A stretch of DNA of 64,000 bases from Rhodopirellula baltica SH 1 (GCF_000196115.1 NC_005027.1:5700001-5764000), one strand, 5' to 3'; positions 27,064 through 36,859 are shown, counted from the first letter of the stretch. The notes: generated from the letters alone by a model not told the origin. Numbers and translations: made by a program.

Positions 27064-27468
27064 TTGCGTTGGTTGCGGTATCTATGGGCCGCTCCCAACA
27101 CGCTGATCGGAATCACGATCGGATTGTTATTGGGCGGACGCGTTGAGTGGGTTTCAGGAGTTGCTGAAATTCACGGACGCTGGATTGCCCGAGGCCTGCG
27201 ATCGATGCCTGTTCCCGCCGCGGCCATGACGCTCGGCCATGTTGTACTGGGATGTACGATTGGGGATTTGGAACGAACTCGCAGGCACGAACGAGTTCAC
27301 GTGCGGCAGTATGAACGCTGGGGGCCTTTCTTTTTGCCCGCTTATCTCGGTGCTTCGTTGGTGTTGAGGCTGATGGGCCGCGACGCTTATCGCGGCAATC
27401 CATTTGAGATCGAAGCCTATGCCGTGGACGACCCATCGGCGGTAACGTATCCGCGCCGGGGCGTTTGA
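27064..27468 (+). CDS. Small membrane protein with an HExxH motif, unknown
   Basis: A 134-aa ORF beginning with TTG immediately after the sdhB stop (no spacer). It has an N-terminal hydrophobic segment (YLWAAPNTLIGITIGLLLGG), a second one (AAAMTLGHVVLGCTIG), then RRHERVHVRQYERWGPFFLPAYLGASLVL. HERVH fits the HExxH zinc-metallopeptidase pattern, and HxxQYERWG extends it. Such patterns also appear by chance, and there is no proof of catalysis. It is probably co-transcribed with sdhCAB and converges on the EF-hand gene. I do not know the family. Confidence 0.65.
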   Translation: MRWLRYLWAAPNTLIGITIGLLLGGRVEWVSGVAEIHGRWIARGLRSMPVPAAAMTLGHVVLGCTIGDLERTRRHERVHVRQYERWGPFFLPAYLGASLVLRLMGRDAYRGNPFEIEAYAVDDPSAVTYPRRGV

Positions 27469-27500
27469 TCAGTTCGACACCTCAACCGGAATTCTCCGCC

Positions 27501-29066
27501 TCAAGGCTTGGACGTATCCGGCGTGATGTCGAGGCTCCAGTTGTGCAGCAACCCAAATCGTTCGCTGCGGGTTCCCACGATGATCAATTGCCAAGTGCCT
27601 TGAACATTCTTTCCATTGAAAGAGCTTAGGCTGGGTTGGTTCTTCAGCCGGCCTTCGGGGATGAAGGTTCCTTCGAAGGGTGGACGAGCTTTGGTGATCG
27701 GCAGTCGTGCATCGTCATCGAATCGAGTTCGGTCGAAGTGATCATCGTGACCGCCGACTCCCGAGAACAATTCGATCTTCGTCTCGTCGGGGCCGACCAG
27801 GTAGGCATCGAGCGCCTCGTCGTGCGTGTGCGTGATCGAAAGCTGAACGTCGACGTCCGCGATCAGATACTCTTCTTCGATGAAGATTTCTGAGACGACC
27901 GTTTTGCGAGGCGGCAAAGCGGAAGCGGTTTCGTTTCGGTAGTTGCCGCCCATCAAAGCGGTTGATCCCGCGAGCTCGCTTTTGGTTAGCAGACCATCGG
28001 CGTTTTGGTCGTACGATTCAAACTCAGCCAGTAATTCAGGGGTCCATTCGGAGGTGAATTCCGGCATCGAGATTTGTTGGTCGCCGTCTTCGTCGCGTTC
28101 AAAGAACCACGGCGGCAATCCTTCCGCATCCTGGTCTTCTCGTTCTTGAACTTGAAGGAGGTGGTCGTTGAGTTCGTCACGAGAAATCTCGCCGTCTCGG
28201 TCGAGGTCAATCCGGCCGAAGGGAATGCCCATTGCGACGGTCTCGCTCGCTTCCAACCGTCCGTTGCGATTCTTGTCAAATCGTTCCATCACGGTCGATG
28301 CGAGGTAATAGCGACGGTCGCGTCGCCAGTAACGTGAGTCATCTTCGCGGTCGGATGATTCGTTGCGACGGACTTCGCTTCCAACTCGGCGGTTCTTCTG
28401 CACCAGTTCGCGAGAGGCACCTGACAGAAGTCGTCGACGGGCGTAACGCTGAGCCAGTTCGACTGTGCTGAGCCGGTTGTCTTTGTCGTAATCCTCTTCG
28501 AAGGGATCACGAAACTTCCAGTCGGCTCGTTCAACTTCACGGCGGTCAAGGAAGCCATCGCCGTTTCGATCGCTTCGCGACATCGTTCGTTCGGCTTGGC
28601 GATAGTCTGAGATGGTGTATTGGAACTTCATTTCGCCCAAACCAAACTCAGGAACCATCGGCTCGTCGTCTCGAGGTCCGAACGGAAGAACCGTCACATC
28701 GGCTTCCGGATCGACTTCTCGCCCGGCAACGCCATTTTGAAGTGCGTGGTAGATTCGAGCAGCTTCCTGCCAGCGTTCGACCGAGTTGTCCCGGTTCAGG
28801 TCCATGCGGCGGGCTTCGGCCACACGTTCCAAATACGGACGAGCAAGTGCCGTGATCTCTTCTGGTTCAATGTCGCCGTCTTGATCACGATCAAGTCGTT
28901 CAAGTGATTCGCGAAGCCCTGATTGTGCTTGGGCGACGTTACCGTTCGAAACCACGATGACGCCAATGGCGGCCATCGAGACCGGCAGAGCGGCGCGAAG
29001 AACGGTGCGACGCAACGATCTGATGAGCGAAGAGGACATGGCCGCGTTCCAGTGGAATCGCATCAT
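27501..29066 (-). CDS. Secreted EF-hand protein with a C-terminal P domain
   Basis: A 521-aa exported protein. A signal peptide ends near ...NGNVAQA at residue 47. Up to eight EF-hand-like loops follow, including DRDQDGDIEPEE, DLNRDNSVERWQ, DRNGDGFLDRRE, DKNRNGRLEASE, DLDRDGEISRDE, DEDGDQQISMPE and DQNADGLLTKSE. Residues about 400-518 look like a proprotein-convertase P domain (VDVQLSITHTHDEALDAYLVGPDETKIELF ... VQGTWQLIIVGT ... LHNWSLDI), though no protease domain is present. The start overlaps the secretin-like gene stop as ATGA. Role unknown; Ca2+-dependent envelope adhesion or scaffold is a guess. Confidence 0.85.
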   Translation of the reverse strand: MMRFHWNAAMSSSLIRSLRRTVLRAALPVSMAAIGVIVVSNGNVAQAQSGLRESLERLDRDQDGDIEPEEITALARPYLERVAEARRMDLNRDNSVERWQEAARIYHALQNGVAGREVDPEADVTVLPFGPRDDEPMVPEFGLGEMKFQYTISDYRQAERTMSRSDRNGDGFLDRREVERADWKFRDPFEEDYDKDNRLSTVELAQRYARRRLLSGASRELVQKNRRVGSEVRRNESSDREDDSRYWRRDRRYYLASTVMERFDKNRNGRLEASETVAMGIPFGRIDLDRDGEISRDELNDHLLQVQEREDQDAEGLPPWFFERDEDGDQQISMPEFTSEWTPELLAEFESYDQNADGLLTKSELAGSTALMGGNYRNETASALPPRKTVVSEIFIEEEYLIADVDVQLSITHTHDEALDAYLVGPDETKIELFSGVGGHDDHFDRTRFDDDARLPITKARPPFEGTFIPEGRLKNQPSLSSFNGKNVQGTWQLIIVGTRSERFGLLHNWSLDITPDTSKP

Positions 29067-31735
29067 CGCCCTCCTCGGTCTCGCGAACGATCGCGGGATG
29101 ACGATGTCGTTGATCGGCGGCTGGTGATGGTCGACGCACCGAGCACCTGTTGCAGCACTTCCCCCATCACTTCATCGCTGCTGGGGATGATGACTTCGAC
29201 GGCCTGTTCTCCACGCGAATCGATTGTTTGAACGAGGGTTTCAACTTCCGCGAACAGTTGCTGAGGTGCAGTTACGATCAAGGAATTGCTGGCTTCGTGA
29301 ACGGCGACCGTCATCTTCGGTTCTAAATCGCGAGCCGCTTGCGAGGCCGACTTCTTGGGTGGATTTTTTGAGTTGCCGCGGTTGTCACCATTGCGAGCCG
29401 CGTCGCGTGCTTCGGAATCGTTTCCACCACCGGCTGCCGCATTGGCTTTGCCAGCTCCTTCGGCCATGCGACCGGCGTAGGCGGCTTGAACGGCTTCGGC
29501 GACGTCCGCCGCACGGGTGTGTTTGAGTTCGATGACGCGAGAGGTGCCGTAGGTTTGCACCGTCGTGATGCTACGGTCTTTGTCGATGATCTTGAGGTAG
29601 TTTTCGATCAGGTCGATGTCGTCGGAGGATCCCTGAGCAATCAAGCGATTCAAACGCGAATCGGAAACGATCGTGATGGAACCGAACAGCAACGTCATCG
29701 TTCCGTCGCGTGTGGTCAGGAAGCTGCCCAGGTAGCCGCCGGATGAAACCGAAGTCATCGTTCCATTGATCAACGTTCCGGCTTCGCCTTCCTTGGCTGC
29801 TTCTCCGCCTTCGAGCAATTCCGCCAGCATTCGAAGCGCGTCGTCGGGACGAATGTGTTTCAGGTAGAACGCGATGGGTGGAGATGACGCGGGCTGCATC
29901 GATGTGCCGAGCGATCGCAGGTGTTGCTCGAATTCATTGAGTGCCGTGGTGTCTTCGGATTGAAGAATCAATCCACGCGACGTGATTTGGCAAGTGATCG
30001 GTTCGGATCGCGAACGTGTGACGGTTGTCAGCAGTCGAGCTTCGGTGGGTTCGTCGGTCAGGCTTCGTTTGCTGGTCAGTTCGAGAGCACCGTGATCAGC
30101 ACCGGGATCTGAACTCTCGGACGCGTCGCCTTCGTCTTCGTTGGGGACACGTTCAAGGACATTGGGCGAATTGGATTCGTGTCCTGGGTAGAGGATCACC
30201 GGGTTCGTGGATTGCCAAAATTTGGCCCCGGTTTCCAACAAGCGTTCGGCATTTTTGCCTTTGAACGGAAGCACGCGAATTTGTTCGGCGTCGCTTGATA
30301 CGCCACCTTTTTCGAGTCCTTCGACGATGGTTTTGATCTGGTCAATGCGATGCCGTTTTCCTCGAACGAAGAGGCGGCGGTTGCCGGGGTCAGCATCGAT
30401 TCGAGGGGTGTCCGGATCGATGTCGTCCGGGTCGGCGTACTCGTCAGGCAGATCCAACATCTGGTCGATCAAGCTGATCGCGTAGGACGGATCGACGGAC
30501 TTCAGTTGGATGACTTCGAACTCGTCGTCGGCAGCTTGAAGTTCTTCCACGGTTTGGCTGATTTCTGCTTGAGTTTCAGCCGACGCCAAAGCCACAATTG
30601 TGCCAGCGTCATCATCCATTGAAAGCCGAACGGTTTTGCCGGAAAGCAATGTCTGCAAAACGTTGTAGACCGTTCGAACGTTCCCGCCGGGAACGAGGTA
30701 AGACCGAAGCTGCATCGGTTCGTTTGAGGAGGCCTTGGCAGAGTCGGGTTGATCGACCGCTTTGACCAAACCTTCGAGCAGCTTCACTTTGTCTTCGATG
30801 CCGGTGACGAAGATGCTGTTGCCACCCAGGTCGGCCGACAGGCTGACATCGATACCGATCATTTCATCCGTCGCCAAACCCAAGTGGGGGCGAGCAACCG
30901 TCAGCACGTCGTCTGCCGTGACGTGTTGCAATTGGAATGATTGAACAATTGTGCCGTTGTCCATCTCGTCCAATTTGAACGCCGACAGGACTCGTTGAAC
31001 GCTTCTCAGTTTCGCGACAGAATCAGTGACGATCAGTTGATTGGTTTTGTTGAGGACCGTGGGGCTGGTCATCAAGTTGAGCGCCGACAATTCCTGGACA
31101 GCGTCTTCGCCATCGATCTCACCAAGTGAGAAAATGCATTTGACGACGTCGTGTGGTTTTCTGTCAGCGAGTTGTTCGGCGTCGACAAACTCGGCCAATG
31201 TTTCGAGTTGTTGAACACCGCGTGGATCGGTCAAATCGATGACCGAAAGCAAGCGACCGCTGCGCACCAACGTGAAGCCTTCCGAGATCAGAAACAGATT
31301 GACTCGATCAATCGCTTCTTGAACGGTGAACTCACTGTTGTCGCTGTAGGTAAAGCTGCCCGAAGGCAGCTCACTGATGTGCAGTGCCAAGTCAGCTTCA
31401 TCGGCCAGCCACTGAATCACTTCTCGCCACGGCACGCCGTTGAACGAGAACCGCAACGTTTCAGCTGTTTGCCCATCCACGTTGGATTGTTCCACCGAAT
31501 CGGCGGGGGCGACGTCGGCAACTTCGTCCGCCGAACATGCACTCATCATTGGTGCCGCTGTTCCAGTGCCCACGCATGCACCGGCGAGCACGGCCAATGC
31601 CAGCGAAGCTCGAACTCGTCGTTTACTCGAAACGCTGCGTTGACGCTTGGTCTTGAGACCGGCGGACGCATTGCGGCTTGAGAAACATTCGTCCAAAGCG
31701 ACCCATCGCTTTGGGAAGTTCAATGCATTGTTCAT
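29063..31735 (-). CDS. Secretin N-domain (NolW-like) protein without a barrel
   Basis: An 890-aa exported protein with an Arg-rich N-terminus and a signal-like segment (ASLALAVLAGACVGTGTAAPMMSACSADE). An STN/N0-like domain follows (FSFNGVPWREVIQWLADEADLALHI), then repeated secretin N1/NolW modules (VQSFQLQHVTADDVLTVARPHLG, RSYLVPGGNVRTVYNVLQTLLSG, VIQLKSVDPSYAISLIDQML, RVLPFKGKNAERLLETG, VIELKHTRAADVAEAVQAAYAG). I see no C-terminal beta-barrel secretin domain; the end is a low-complexity Asn/Lys/Ser-rich stretch and one more N-type module. The ATG at 31735 is preferred over 31867, which adds 44 unrelated residues. Confidence 0.82.
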   Translation of the reverse strand: MNNALNFPKRWVALDECFSSRNASAGLKTKRQRSVSSKRRVRASLALAVLAGACVGTGTAAPMMSACSADEVADVAPADSVEQSNVDGQTAETLRFSFNGVPWREVIQWLADEADLALHISELPSGSFTYSDNSEFTVQEAIDRVNLFLISEGFTLVRSGRLLSVIDLTDPRGVQQLETLAEFVDAEQLADRKPHDVVKCIFSLGEIDGEDAVQELSALNLMTSPTVLNKTNQLIVTDSVAKLRSVQRVLSAFKLDEMDNGTIVQSFQLQHVTADDVLTVARPHLGLATDEMIGIDVSLSADLGGNSIFVTGIEDKVKLLEGLVKAVDQPDSAKASSNEPMQLRSYLVPGGNVRTVYNVLQTLLSGKTVRLSMDDDAGTIVALASAETQAEISQTVEELQAADDEFEVIQLKSVDPSYAISLIDQMLDLPDEYADPDDIDPDTPRIDADPGNRRLFVRGKRHRIDQIKTIVEGLEKGGVSSDAEQIRVLPFKGKNAERLLETGAKFWQSTNPVILYPGHESNSPNVLERVPNEDEGDASESSDPGADHGALELTSKRSLTDEPTEARLLTTVTRSRSEPITCQITSRGLILQSEDTTALNEFEQHLRSLGTSMQPASSPPIAFYLKHIRPDDALRMLAELLEGGEAAKEGEAGTLINGTMTSVSSGGYLGSFLTTRDGTMTLLFGSITIVSDSRLNRLIAQGSSDDIDLIENYLKIIDKDRSITTVQTYGTSRVIELKHTRAADVAEAVQAAYAGRMAEGAGKANAAAGGGNDSEARDAARNGDNRGNSKNPPKKSASQAARDLEPKMTVAVHEASNSLIVTAPQQLFAEVETLVQTIDSRGEQAVEVIIPSSDEVMGEVLQQVLGASTITSRRSTTSSSRDRSRDRGGR

Positions 31736-32098
31736 GAGGCTGGAAGCTCGGTGGCGGTGAAACCATCGGCTTTGATTCGGTGGGAGGTGGGGAGCGATCG
31801 AAGGAACTGTCGACGAAGAGGATCGCAGGGGGGACTTGTAGAGTACTGAATTATCAAGCAGAGTCAATGTTTTTCGGGGTTTTCGGGCTGCCGAAGACCT
31901 CTGTGATCATTTGTCTGTATCACTCTCGCGGCGCGAATCTTGGCAAATTCGCCTTGCTCGCACGCTGAATGACTCGAAGTCGCGACGCGATCCAGACCAC
32001 TGGACAAAATGTCGGTCCCTGGATGCCGCTGTGGCACCCATTCGGTGGCTGCGAGACGGATCTATGAATCGGCTTGCCGACGCACGGCGAGTCCGCGC
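31736..32098. other. Intergenic region, nothing recognised
   Basis: About 363 bases upstream of the secretin-like gene and downstream of the HTH-like unknown gene, both minus strand. It should hold the secretin-like gene promoter. I found no RNA gene, clear terminator or repeat. Confidence 0.4.
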
Positions 32099-32557
32099 TC
32101 AAACGGATTGAATTTGCCGAATCAGGGCGAGAATTGCCTCGGCTTGGTCGATTCCACCAGCCTGCTTCACGAATTCGGCACCCGCCTGCAGCGTTTCCAT
32201 GCTGACCGCACCCGTCGTTGGTGCTGGCGCGGATGGCGCGTTTGGCGTCGCTGCCGGTTCAGGGACGGCTGCGACTTGGCGGCGGCGTTTCGAAGGAGCG
32301 GACTTCTTTGCCGCCTTGCGCTTTTCCTGCGACCGAACGTTTCCGACATCCTGGTATTTGATGCCGTGTTCTTCCAAAGCGGCAACGATTTCCGTGTTCC
32401 GAGCCTGGGGATGAGCCTGAATGTAGCGACGGATTCGCTCGCTTTTGCTCATAGCGGGCGCATCCGAATTCGACGACGATCCAGCGTTGTTGCTGGCATT
32501 GGGAACGGAGCTTTCCGAGGCGGAAGCGTTGATCAAATCGGGTTGGGTCGTATCCAT
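32099..32557 (-). CDS. Hypothetical protein with a possible DNA-binding segment
   Basis: A 152-aa protein. A polar Ser/Asn leader precedes SKSERIRRYIQAHPQARNTEIVAALEEHGIKYQDVGNVRSQEKRKAAKK (residues 37-85), which looks like a small winged-helix or HTH unit. A basic, Pro/Ala-rich linker and a helical end (METLQAGAEFVKQAGGIDQAEAILALIRQIQ) follow. No signal or membrane helix. I do not recognise a named family; DNA binding is a guess from composition. Confidence 0.65.
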   Translation of the reverse strand: MDTTQPDLINASASESSVPNASNNAGSSSNSDAPAMSKSERIRRYIQAHPQARNTEIVAALEEHGIKYQDVGNVRSQEKRKAAKKSAPSKRRRQVAAVPEPAATPNAPSAPAPTTGAVSMETLQAGAEFVKQAGGIDQAEAILALIRQIQSV

Positions 32558-32694
32558 GAACGTTCGTTGCTAGCAATTTTCGGGCAAATCAGAACGTCCC
32601 ATTAAAATCACTCGACTAGAAATTTGAAACCGTTCATCGGTACATCTGTGACCTCGTTCGGTGAGCGTTCCGTTGCTACGCAATCAAAACGAGG

Positions 32695-34146
32695 TCACAC
32701 GGCGGGAAAGATCGCCGCGGCAACAACGGTGACCAGCAACGCTGAAACACCCAACGCGGCACTCATCGGAGAGATCGTTCGCAGGGCTTCTTTCTCGGTC
32801 ATGCCCGTCATTTCGGAGATGATCCAAAACGCGCTGTCGGTCATCCATGAGATCGGTTTGCTTCCCGCACCGATCGCCATCGCCAGGTAGACCGGGTGAA
32901 ACGGAAGCTCGCCGCTGGTTGCCAGTGATTGCAGAATGCTGGCCGAAGTGATCATCGCGATGGTCGCCGAGCCTTGGATCGTTCGGATCGCGGTCGTCAC
33001 GAGGAATGCCAACGGAAGCAACCAAAGCCCGGGGAATCCTTTGGCGATGGAACCGACGACTTCTGCGATGCCGGCTTGATAGAGCATTTTACCCATTGCC
33101 CCACCGGCGGCGGTGATCAGAATGATGGATCCGGCGGAGGCGATCGCAGCGGAAACCACTTTGCGTCGTTGGTCGTTGGGAACCCAGCGGATCAATCCGA
33201 ACGCGACGAGGCAACCTAACCCCAACGCGAGGTTCTTGTCGCCCAACCGAAGGATCCATCCCAGCAGTTCGGATTCCGCGACGGCTTCGCTTCCGTAAAC
33301 GGATTTGATGGTCGATCCGAGCGCGATCAGAACCACCGGCAAGGCAATTGGGAACAGCGACAGCCACAATGGCGGTTTGGGTGGGATCTCTGTTGATTGA
33401 TCGCCGGCTGATGCCAGTCGCTGCGTCTTGGGGCGAATCTCCTCGCCATCTTCGTCGCGAAGTGGCAGATCGACAAAGTGATTGATGACTCTGGCGGCGG
33501 CCAACGCAATCACGCTGGTGATGCTTCCGATACCGAGCCCGGCGATCAACATCGCACCGATTTCGACTTCCAAGAAAGCGGCCACTTGAAGTGGGCCAGG
33601 CGTCGGCGGGATCAACGAGTGCGTGATCGATCCACCTGCCAAGATGGCCAAGATGAACAAGACATAGTTCTTCCCCGTTTTGCGGCGCAGTGACCTGGCC
33701 AGCGGGAGCATCAGGTAGAAAACCGTGTCGAAGAACACGGGGATGCCAAGAACAAACGACGCCGCGGCCATTGCTTCGGGAGCACGTTGTTCCCCGGTCC
33801 AGCGGAGCATCGTGTCAACGATTCTCGCCGCCGCACCGGACTGCATCAGCAATCCGCCAATGACGCTGGCCAATGCGATCACGATTCCAATGGAACCGGC
33901 GGTCGCACCGAAGGCATCTGCGACTCGTGCGGACGCGGATTGTCCGACGAAGGCGGTGGCTTCGGCGTCTGTGAATTTGCCGTCGGCCAATCTTGCCGAT
34001 GCAAACGATGACAATTGAGCCGGCGTGGTCAGCATCGCCACCATGATTGCCGTCGATAGCAACGCCAGAAACGGATGCAGTCGGAACGCGAGGATCGAGA
34101 CCAGCACCATCGTCACGGCGAGCGCGACCAACCACCAGATCGTCAA
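32695..34146 (-). CDS. GntP-family gluconate:H+ symporter
   Basis: A 483-aa inner-membrane permease of the GntP/GntT/YgbN group with about 11-13 hydrophobic segments. Characteristic pieces: LVALAVTMVLVSILAFRLHPFLALL at the N-terminus, AASFVLGIPVFFDTVFYLMLPLARSL, IPPTPGPLQVAAFL, and ATIAMITSASILQSLA. A cytoplasmic loop about residues 225-255 is charged (RDEDGEEIRPKTQRLASAG). The family imports gluconate or related sugar acids with protons. No kinase or regulator gene is adjacent, so the substrate is not fixed. Confidence 0.88.
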   Translation of the reverse strand: MTIWWLVALAVTMVLVSILAFRLHPFLALLSTAIMVAMLTTPAQLSSFASARLADGKFTDAEATAFVGQSASARVADAFGATAGSIGIVIALASVIGGLLMQSGAAARIVDTMLRWTGEQRAPEAMAAASFVLGIPVFFDTVFYLMLPLARSLRRKTGKNYVLFILAILAGGSITHSLIPPTPGPLQVAAFLEVEIGAMLIAGLGIGSITSVIALAAARVINHFVDLPLRDEDGEEIRPKTQRLASAGDQSTEIPPKPPLWLSLFPIALPVVLIALGSTIKSVYGSEAVAESELLGWILRLGDKNLALGLGCLVAFGLIRWVPNDQRRKVVSAAIASAGSIILITAAGGAMGKMLYQAGIAEVVGSIAKGFPGLWLLPLAFLVTTAIRTIQGSATIAMITSASILQSLATSGELPFHPVYLAMAIGAGSKPISWMTDSAFWIISEMTGMTEKEALRTISPMSAALGVSALLVTVVAAAIFPAV

Positions 34147-34190
34147 GATTTCTACTCACAGCGTGGGGAATGGATGTGTGACGCCAGAGT

Positions 34191-34937
34191 CTACTCCAAG
34201 CAGACACGCCATTGCCCGTCGATCAAACGTTCTTGTGGGACGAAACGCGATTTGTAATTCAGGTGCGGGTTCTCGGCGACATACAAACCCAAGTAGACCC
34301 AGGTGCGGCCGTTGTCTTTGGCCCACTGAATTTGCTGCAACACCGCGAATGTTCCCAAGCTGAACTTGGATGCGATGGGGTCAAAGTGCGTGTACACCGC
34401 ACTGATGCTGTCTCGACCGATGTCCATGATCGAAACGCCGACCAATTGGTCTTGATGTCGAATTTCAAGCTCGAGGGTCGGCCAGCACGATGCGATCAAG
34501 AACGTCTCGTAGTCCGATGCACTGATGTCACCGTCGTGGGCCAAACCACGCAGATTGCGATGGTCGTTGTAAAGACGAACACGATCCGCGTCGACTCGCG
34601 GGGTTTGCCAACTCCAGGTCAGTTCACGCTCCGCCTTCTTCAGGACACGACGCAATGATTTTGTCAGCTGAAAGTCATCCGCGCGCAGTCGAGTTGGTTG
34701 GCAGGCACGGCAATTCGGACAATTCGTGTGATAGACAAATTGACTGCTCCGACGAAAGCCGGCGGCCAGCAGCGTGTCCGTGTCGTCGCTACGGCGTGGC
34801 GGCGTCGGGTAGTAAAGCGGCATACGCGCCGGTTCGCCATCGATGTAGGGGCAATCACTGACGGCATCCTGAACCAACATCATTCGATGACGCAGGGGCT
34901 CGGCACTTTCGGGAAAATGATCTCTCGCGGGACTCAT
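34191..34937 (-). CDS. bpt: Aspartate/glutamate leucyltransferase (Bpt)
   Basis: About 248 aa. A member of the arginyl/leucyl-tRNA-protein transferase family. The N-terminal SDCPYIDGEPARMPLYYP and the cysteine motif YHTNCPNCRACQPTRLRADDF are typical, and the C-terminal acyltransferase domain has SIMDIGRDSISAVYTHFDP and WVYLGLYVAENPHLNYKSRFVP. The bacterial Bpt form adds Leu from Leu-tRNA to N-terminal Asp/Glu for N-degron proteolysis. I prefer the ATG at 34937 over a TTG at 34994; the ATG at 34886 is another candidate. It lies 70 nt after the DUF1559 gene stop. Confidence 0.88.
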   Translation of the reverse strand: MSPARDHFPESAEPLRHRMMLVQDAVSDCPYIDGEPARMPLYYPTPPRRSDDTDTLLAAGFRRSSQFVYHTNCPNCRACQPTRLRADDFQLTKSLRRVLKKAERELTWSWQTPRVDADRVRLYNDHRNLRGLAHDGDISASDYETFLIASCWPTLELEIRHQDQLVGVSIMDIGRDSISAVYTHFDPIASKFSLGTFAVLQQIQWAKDNGRTWVYLGLYVAENPHLNYKSRFVPQERLIDGQWRVCLE

Positions 34938-35007
34938 GTCATCCAGCGTACCGGATTGCGGCGGCGATGGATCGGGTTGTCGTTTGGGAGCCAATTCGTT
35001 GTCGAAG

Positions 35008-36174
35008 TCAAAGAGCGTCGTTCACCAATTCTTGGCTGCGGGCGGTCCCAAGCGCGCCCCAGATACCATGTCGGCTTTCCGTGTGTACGTACTTGGATTG
35101 GGATGACGAATCGTTGTCGTCTTCATGATCGGTTTCAACTGGATCGACTCCCTTCGCTTCGTTGGATTTGGTCAACCGCACGACCGCTGTGATTGAGTCA
35201 CCATGGTCGATTGATTCGGTGATGAATTTGACCGCACCATCGGCCATCAACACATGTGCTCCACCTTGATGAAAGCTGCCAGCAGAGTAGATGCCTGGGG
35301 CGGTCAATTGCTTTCCGACGGAACAGCTTGGCGAGTTGGGTGGCAGAATCGTGTTGACGGCCGCAATGGCTGAAGCCCCATCTGCCCACCGACCGCCCCG
35401 CCCGACGCTGGCGAGTTGGATCGAGGGGGCATAGAAATCAGGACGATCCACGTTCAGAGTTTCTCGGCACGTGGCGGGTGATTCAAAGATTTGCTCGGTC
35501 GTTCGAATCGCGGTTTGTCCGATGTCCCAACGATCGCCGAGGTCGTTGCCGATCTCACACATGGCAATCGTGTTGGACAAGCCATCGGTGATCGTTCGGA
35601 AGTTTGGGACATGCGCCCCTGCGAAGATGCCTCGCACCGATTGCGTTGTCGAGTGCTCGGTATTCAGCATGTCAACTTGGTCGCCGACGCAAAACGCATA
35701 GCTCGTTAATCCAAATGGTTCGGGCGTGGCCGCTGAGGAGGGGCATTGATAGGTTGGAATCTGTGTGGTCCAAGGATCGTAGGTTTCGACCCAGGGTGCC
35801 GGACCCATTGGTGGGTACAACATTCCGTTGAATTCAGATGGGTTGGCAATGGTTTCCCACATGCTTGACGCTTCGATGAACGGCATCAACGCCACCAAGC
35901 CGCTGAGTCGTCGCGAGTTGCCATCGCGTTCGGATGGCCCTCGAAGTGTGCCTCCTTGGGCGGAAGGAAGGTGCTCGTAGGCCGAGTGGTAGTTGTGTAG
36001 GCCAAGCCCGATCTGTTTGAAGTTGTTGCTGCAGGTCATTCTTCTGGCGGCTCCACTGGATGTGCGAACCGCGGGCATCAGCAGTCCAATCAAGACGGCG
36101 ATGATGCCAATAACCACAAGAAGTTCAAGCAGTGTGAAGGCGTGGCGTCTTGGTTTCGTGGTGTGCAGTGTCAT
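35008..36174 (-). CDS. DUF1559 prepilin-like secreted protein
   Basis: A 388-aa protein of a family expanded in Planctomycetes. The N-terminus is a type IV pilin-like methylation/cleavage and helix motif, [28 protein letters not shown], followed by the DUF1559 marker [30 protein letters not shown]. The C-terminal H-x-G segment [22 protein letters not shown] is also typical. The residue before Phe is Ala rather than the usual Gly of the prepilin peptidase site. The start overlaps the DUF2306 gene by 50 nt; no later Met is available. Function unknown. Confidence 0.9.
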   Translation of the reverse strand: MTLHTTKPRRHAFTLLELLVVIGIIAVLIGLLMPAVRTSSGAARRMTCSNNFKQIGLGLHNYHSAYEHLPSAQGGTLRGPSERDGNSRRLSGLVALMPFIEASSMWETIANPSEFNGMLYPPMGPAPWVETYDPWTTQIPTYQCPSSAATPEPFGLTSYAFCVGDQVDMLNTEHSTTQSVRGIFAGAHVPNFRTITDGLSNTIAMCEIGNDLGDRWDIGQTAIRTTEQIFESPATCRETLNVDRPDFYAPSIQLASVGRGGRWADGASAIAAVNTILPPNSPSCSVGKQLTAPGIYSAGSFHQGGAHVLMADGAVKFITESIDHGDSITAVVRLTKSNEAKGVDPVETDHEDDNDSSSQSKYVHTESRHGIWGALGTARSQELVNDAL

Positions 36175-36859
36175 GACGTTTTCTCCCGACTTCGAAAAGG
36201 AACCATGGGACCAACCAACTGGTCCAGGCGATAAGGCGGTGTGCGAAATCCGTTTCAGTACCCGTGACGATCGTGAACCCCACCACCACTCGAAGCAGCA
36301 AAGGCGAACACAGCAACAAAAAACAGCGAGTTGCCCAAAGACGATGTTGGGTCATTCGCCCAACCATCGCACTGCGGATGGCCATCACCATCGTGATCGC
36401 TGTTGCCAATGACAATAGCGTGAAGGCTGCTTCAGCGGTTGGACCCGCCATGGCGTACTGAGCCATCACCAAGCCGCTAGGTAACAGGAACAGCAGAACC
36501 ACTGCGGTTTGCACTCGGCCGACAACACGGTGCCACGAAGGAGTTGGTTTCTGCCGAGATCCGCTGAAGAACAAAACCGCACCTTGAACCAAGGCGATTG
36601 GTCCGGCAACAATGTGAATGTAGAACGCGACCCGATACCAACCGTGAAAGTGCCCTCGATGCGCGGACAGGAAAACGGAGTCCTGTAGGTCGGCTGGGAA
36701 GTAACCGCGGTATGGAATCAGTAGCTGAACCAAAACACTCATGCCGAGCACGATGGTCAGGGCAGTTGCCACCCGCAGCAGGCGGTTCAGTCGTGTTGTC
36801 TGAAGATTTGCGAACGCGTCTCGATCGGAATCTTTGAAGAGTGAATGCTCGGAAGCCAT
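36125..36859 (-). CDS. DUF2306 membrane protein
   Basis: A 244-aa polytopic protein with about six hydrophobic segments. Family-like features: [52 protein letters not shown], and [22 protein letters not shown]. The conserved His residues on the helices resemble heme or metal ligands, but that is not shown. Its end overlaps the DUF1559 gene by 50 nt. The role of DUF2306 proteins is unknown. It is transcribed divergently from the small zinc-ribbon gene. Confidence 0.83.
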   Translation of the reverse strand: MASEHSLFKDSDRDAFANLQTTRLNRLLRVATALTIVLGMSVLVQLLIPYRGYFPADLQDSVFLSAHRGHFHGWYRVAFYIHIVAGPIALVQGAVLFFSGSRQKPTPSWHRVVGRVQTAVVLLFLLPSGLVMAQYAMAGPTAEAAFTLLSLATAITMVMAIRSAMVGRMTQHRLWATRCFLLLCSPLLLRVVVGFTIVTGTETDFAHRLIAWTSWLVPWFLFEVGRKRHDTAHHETKTPRLHTA

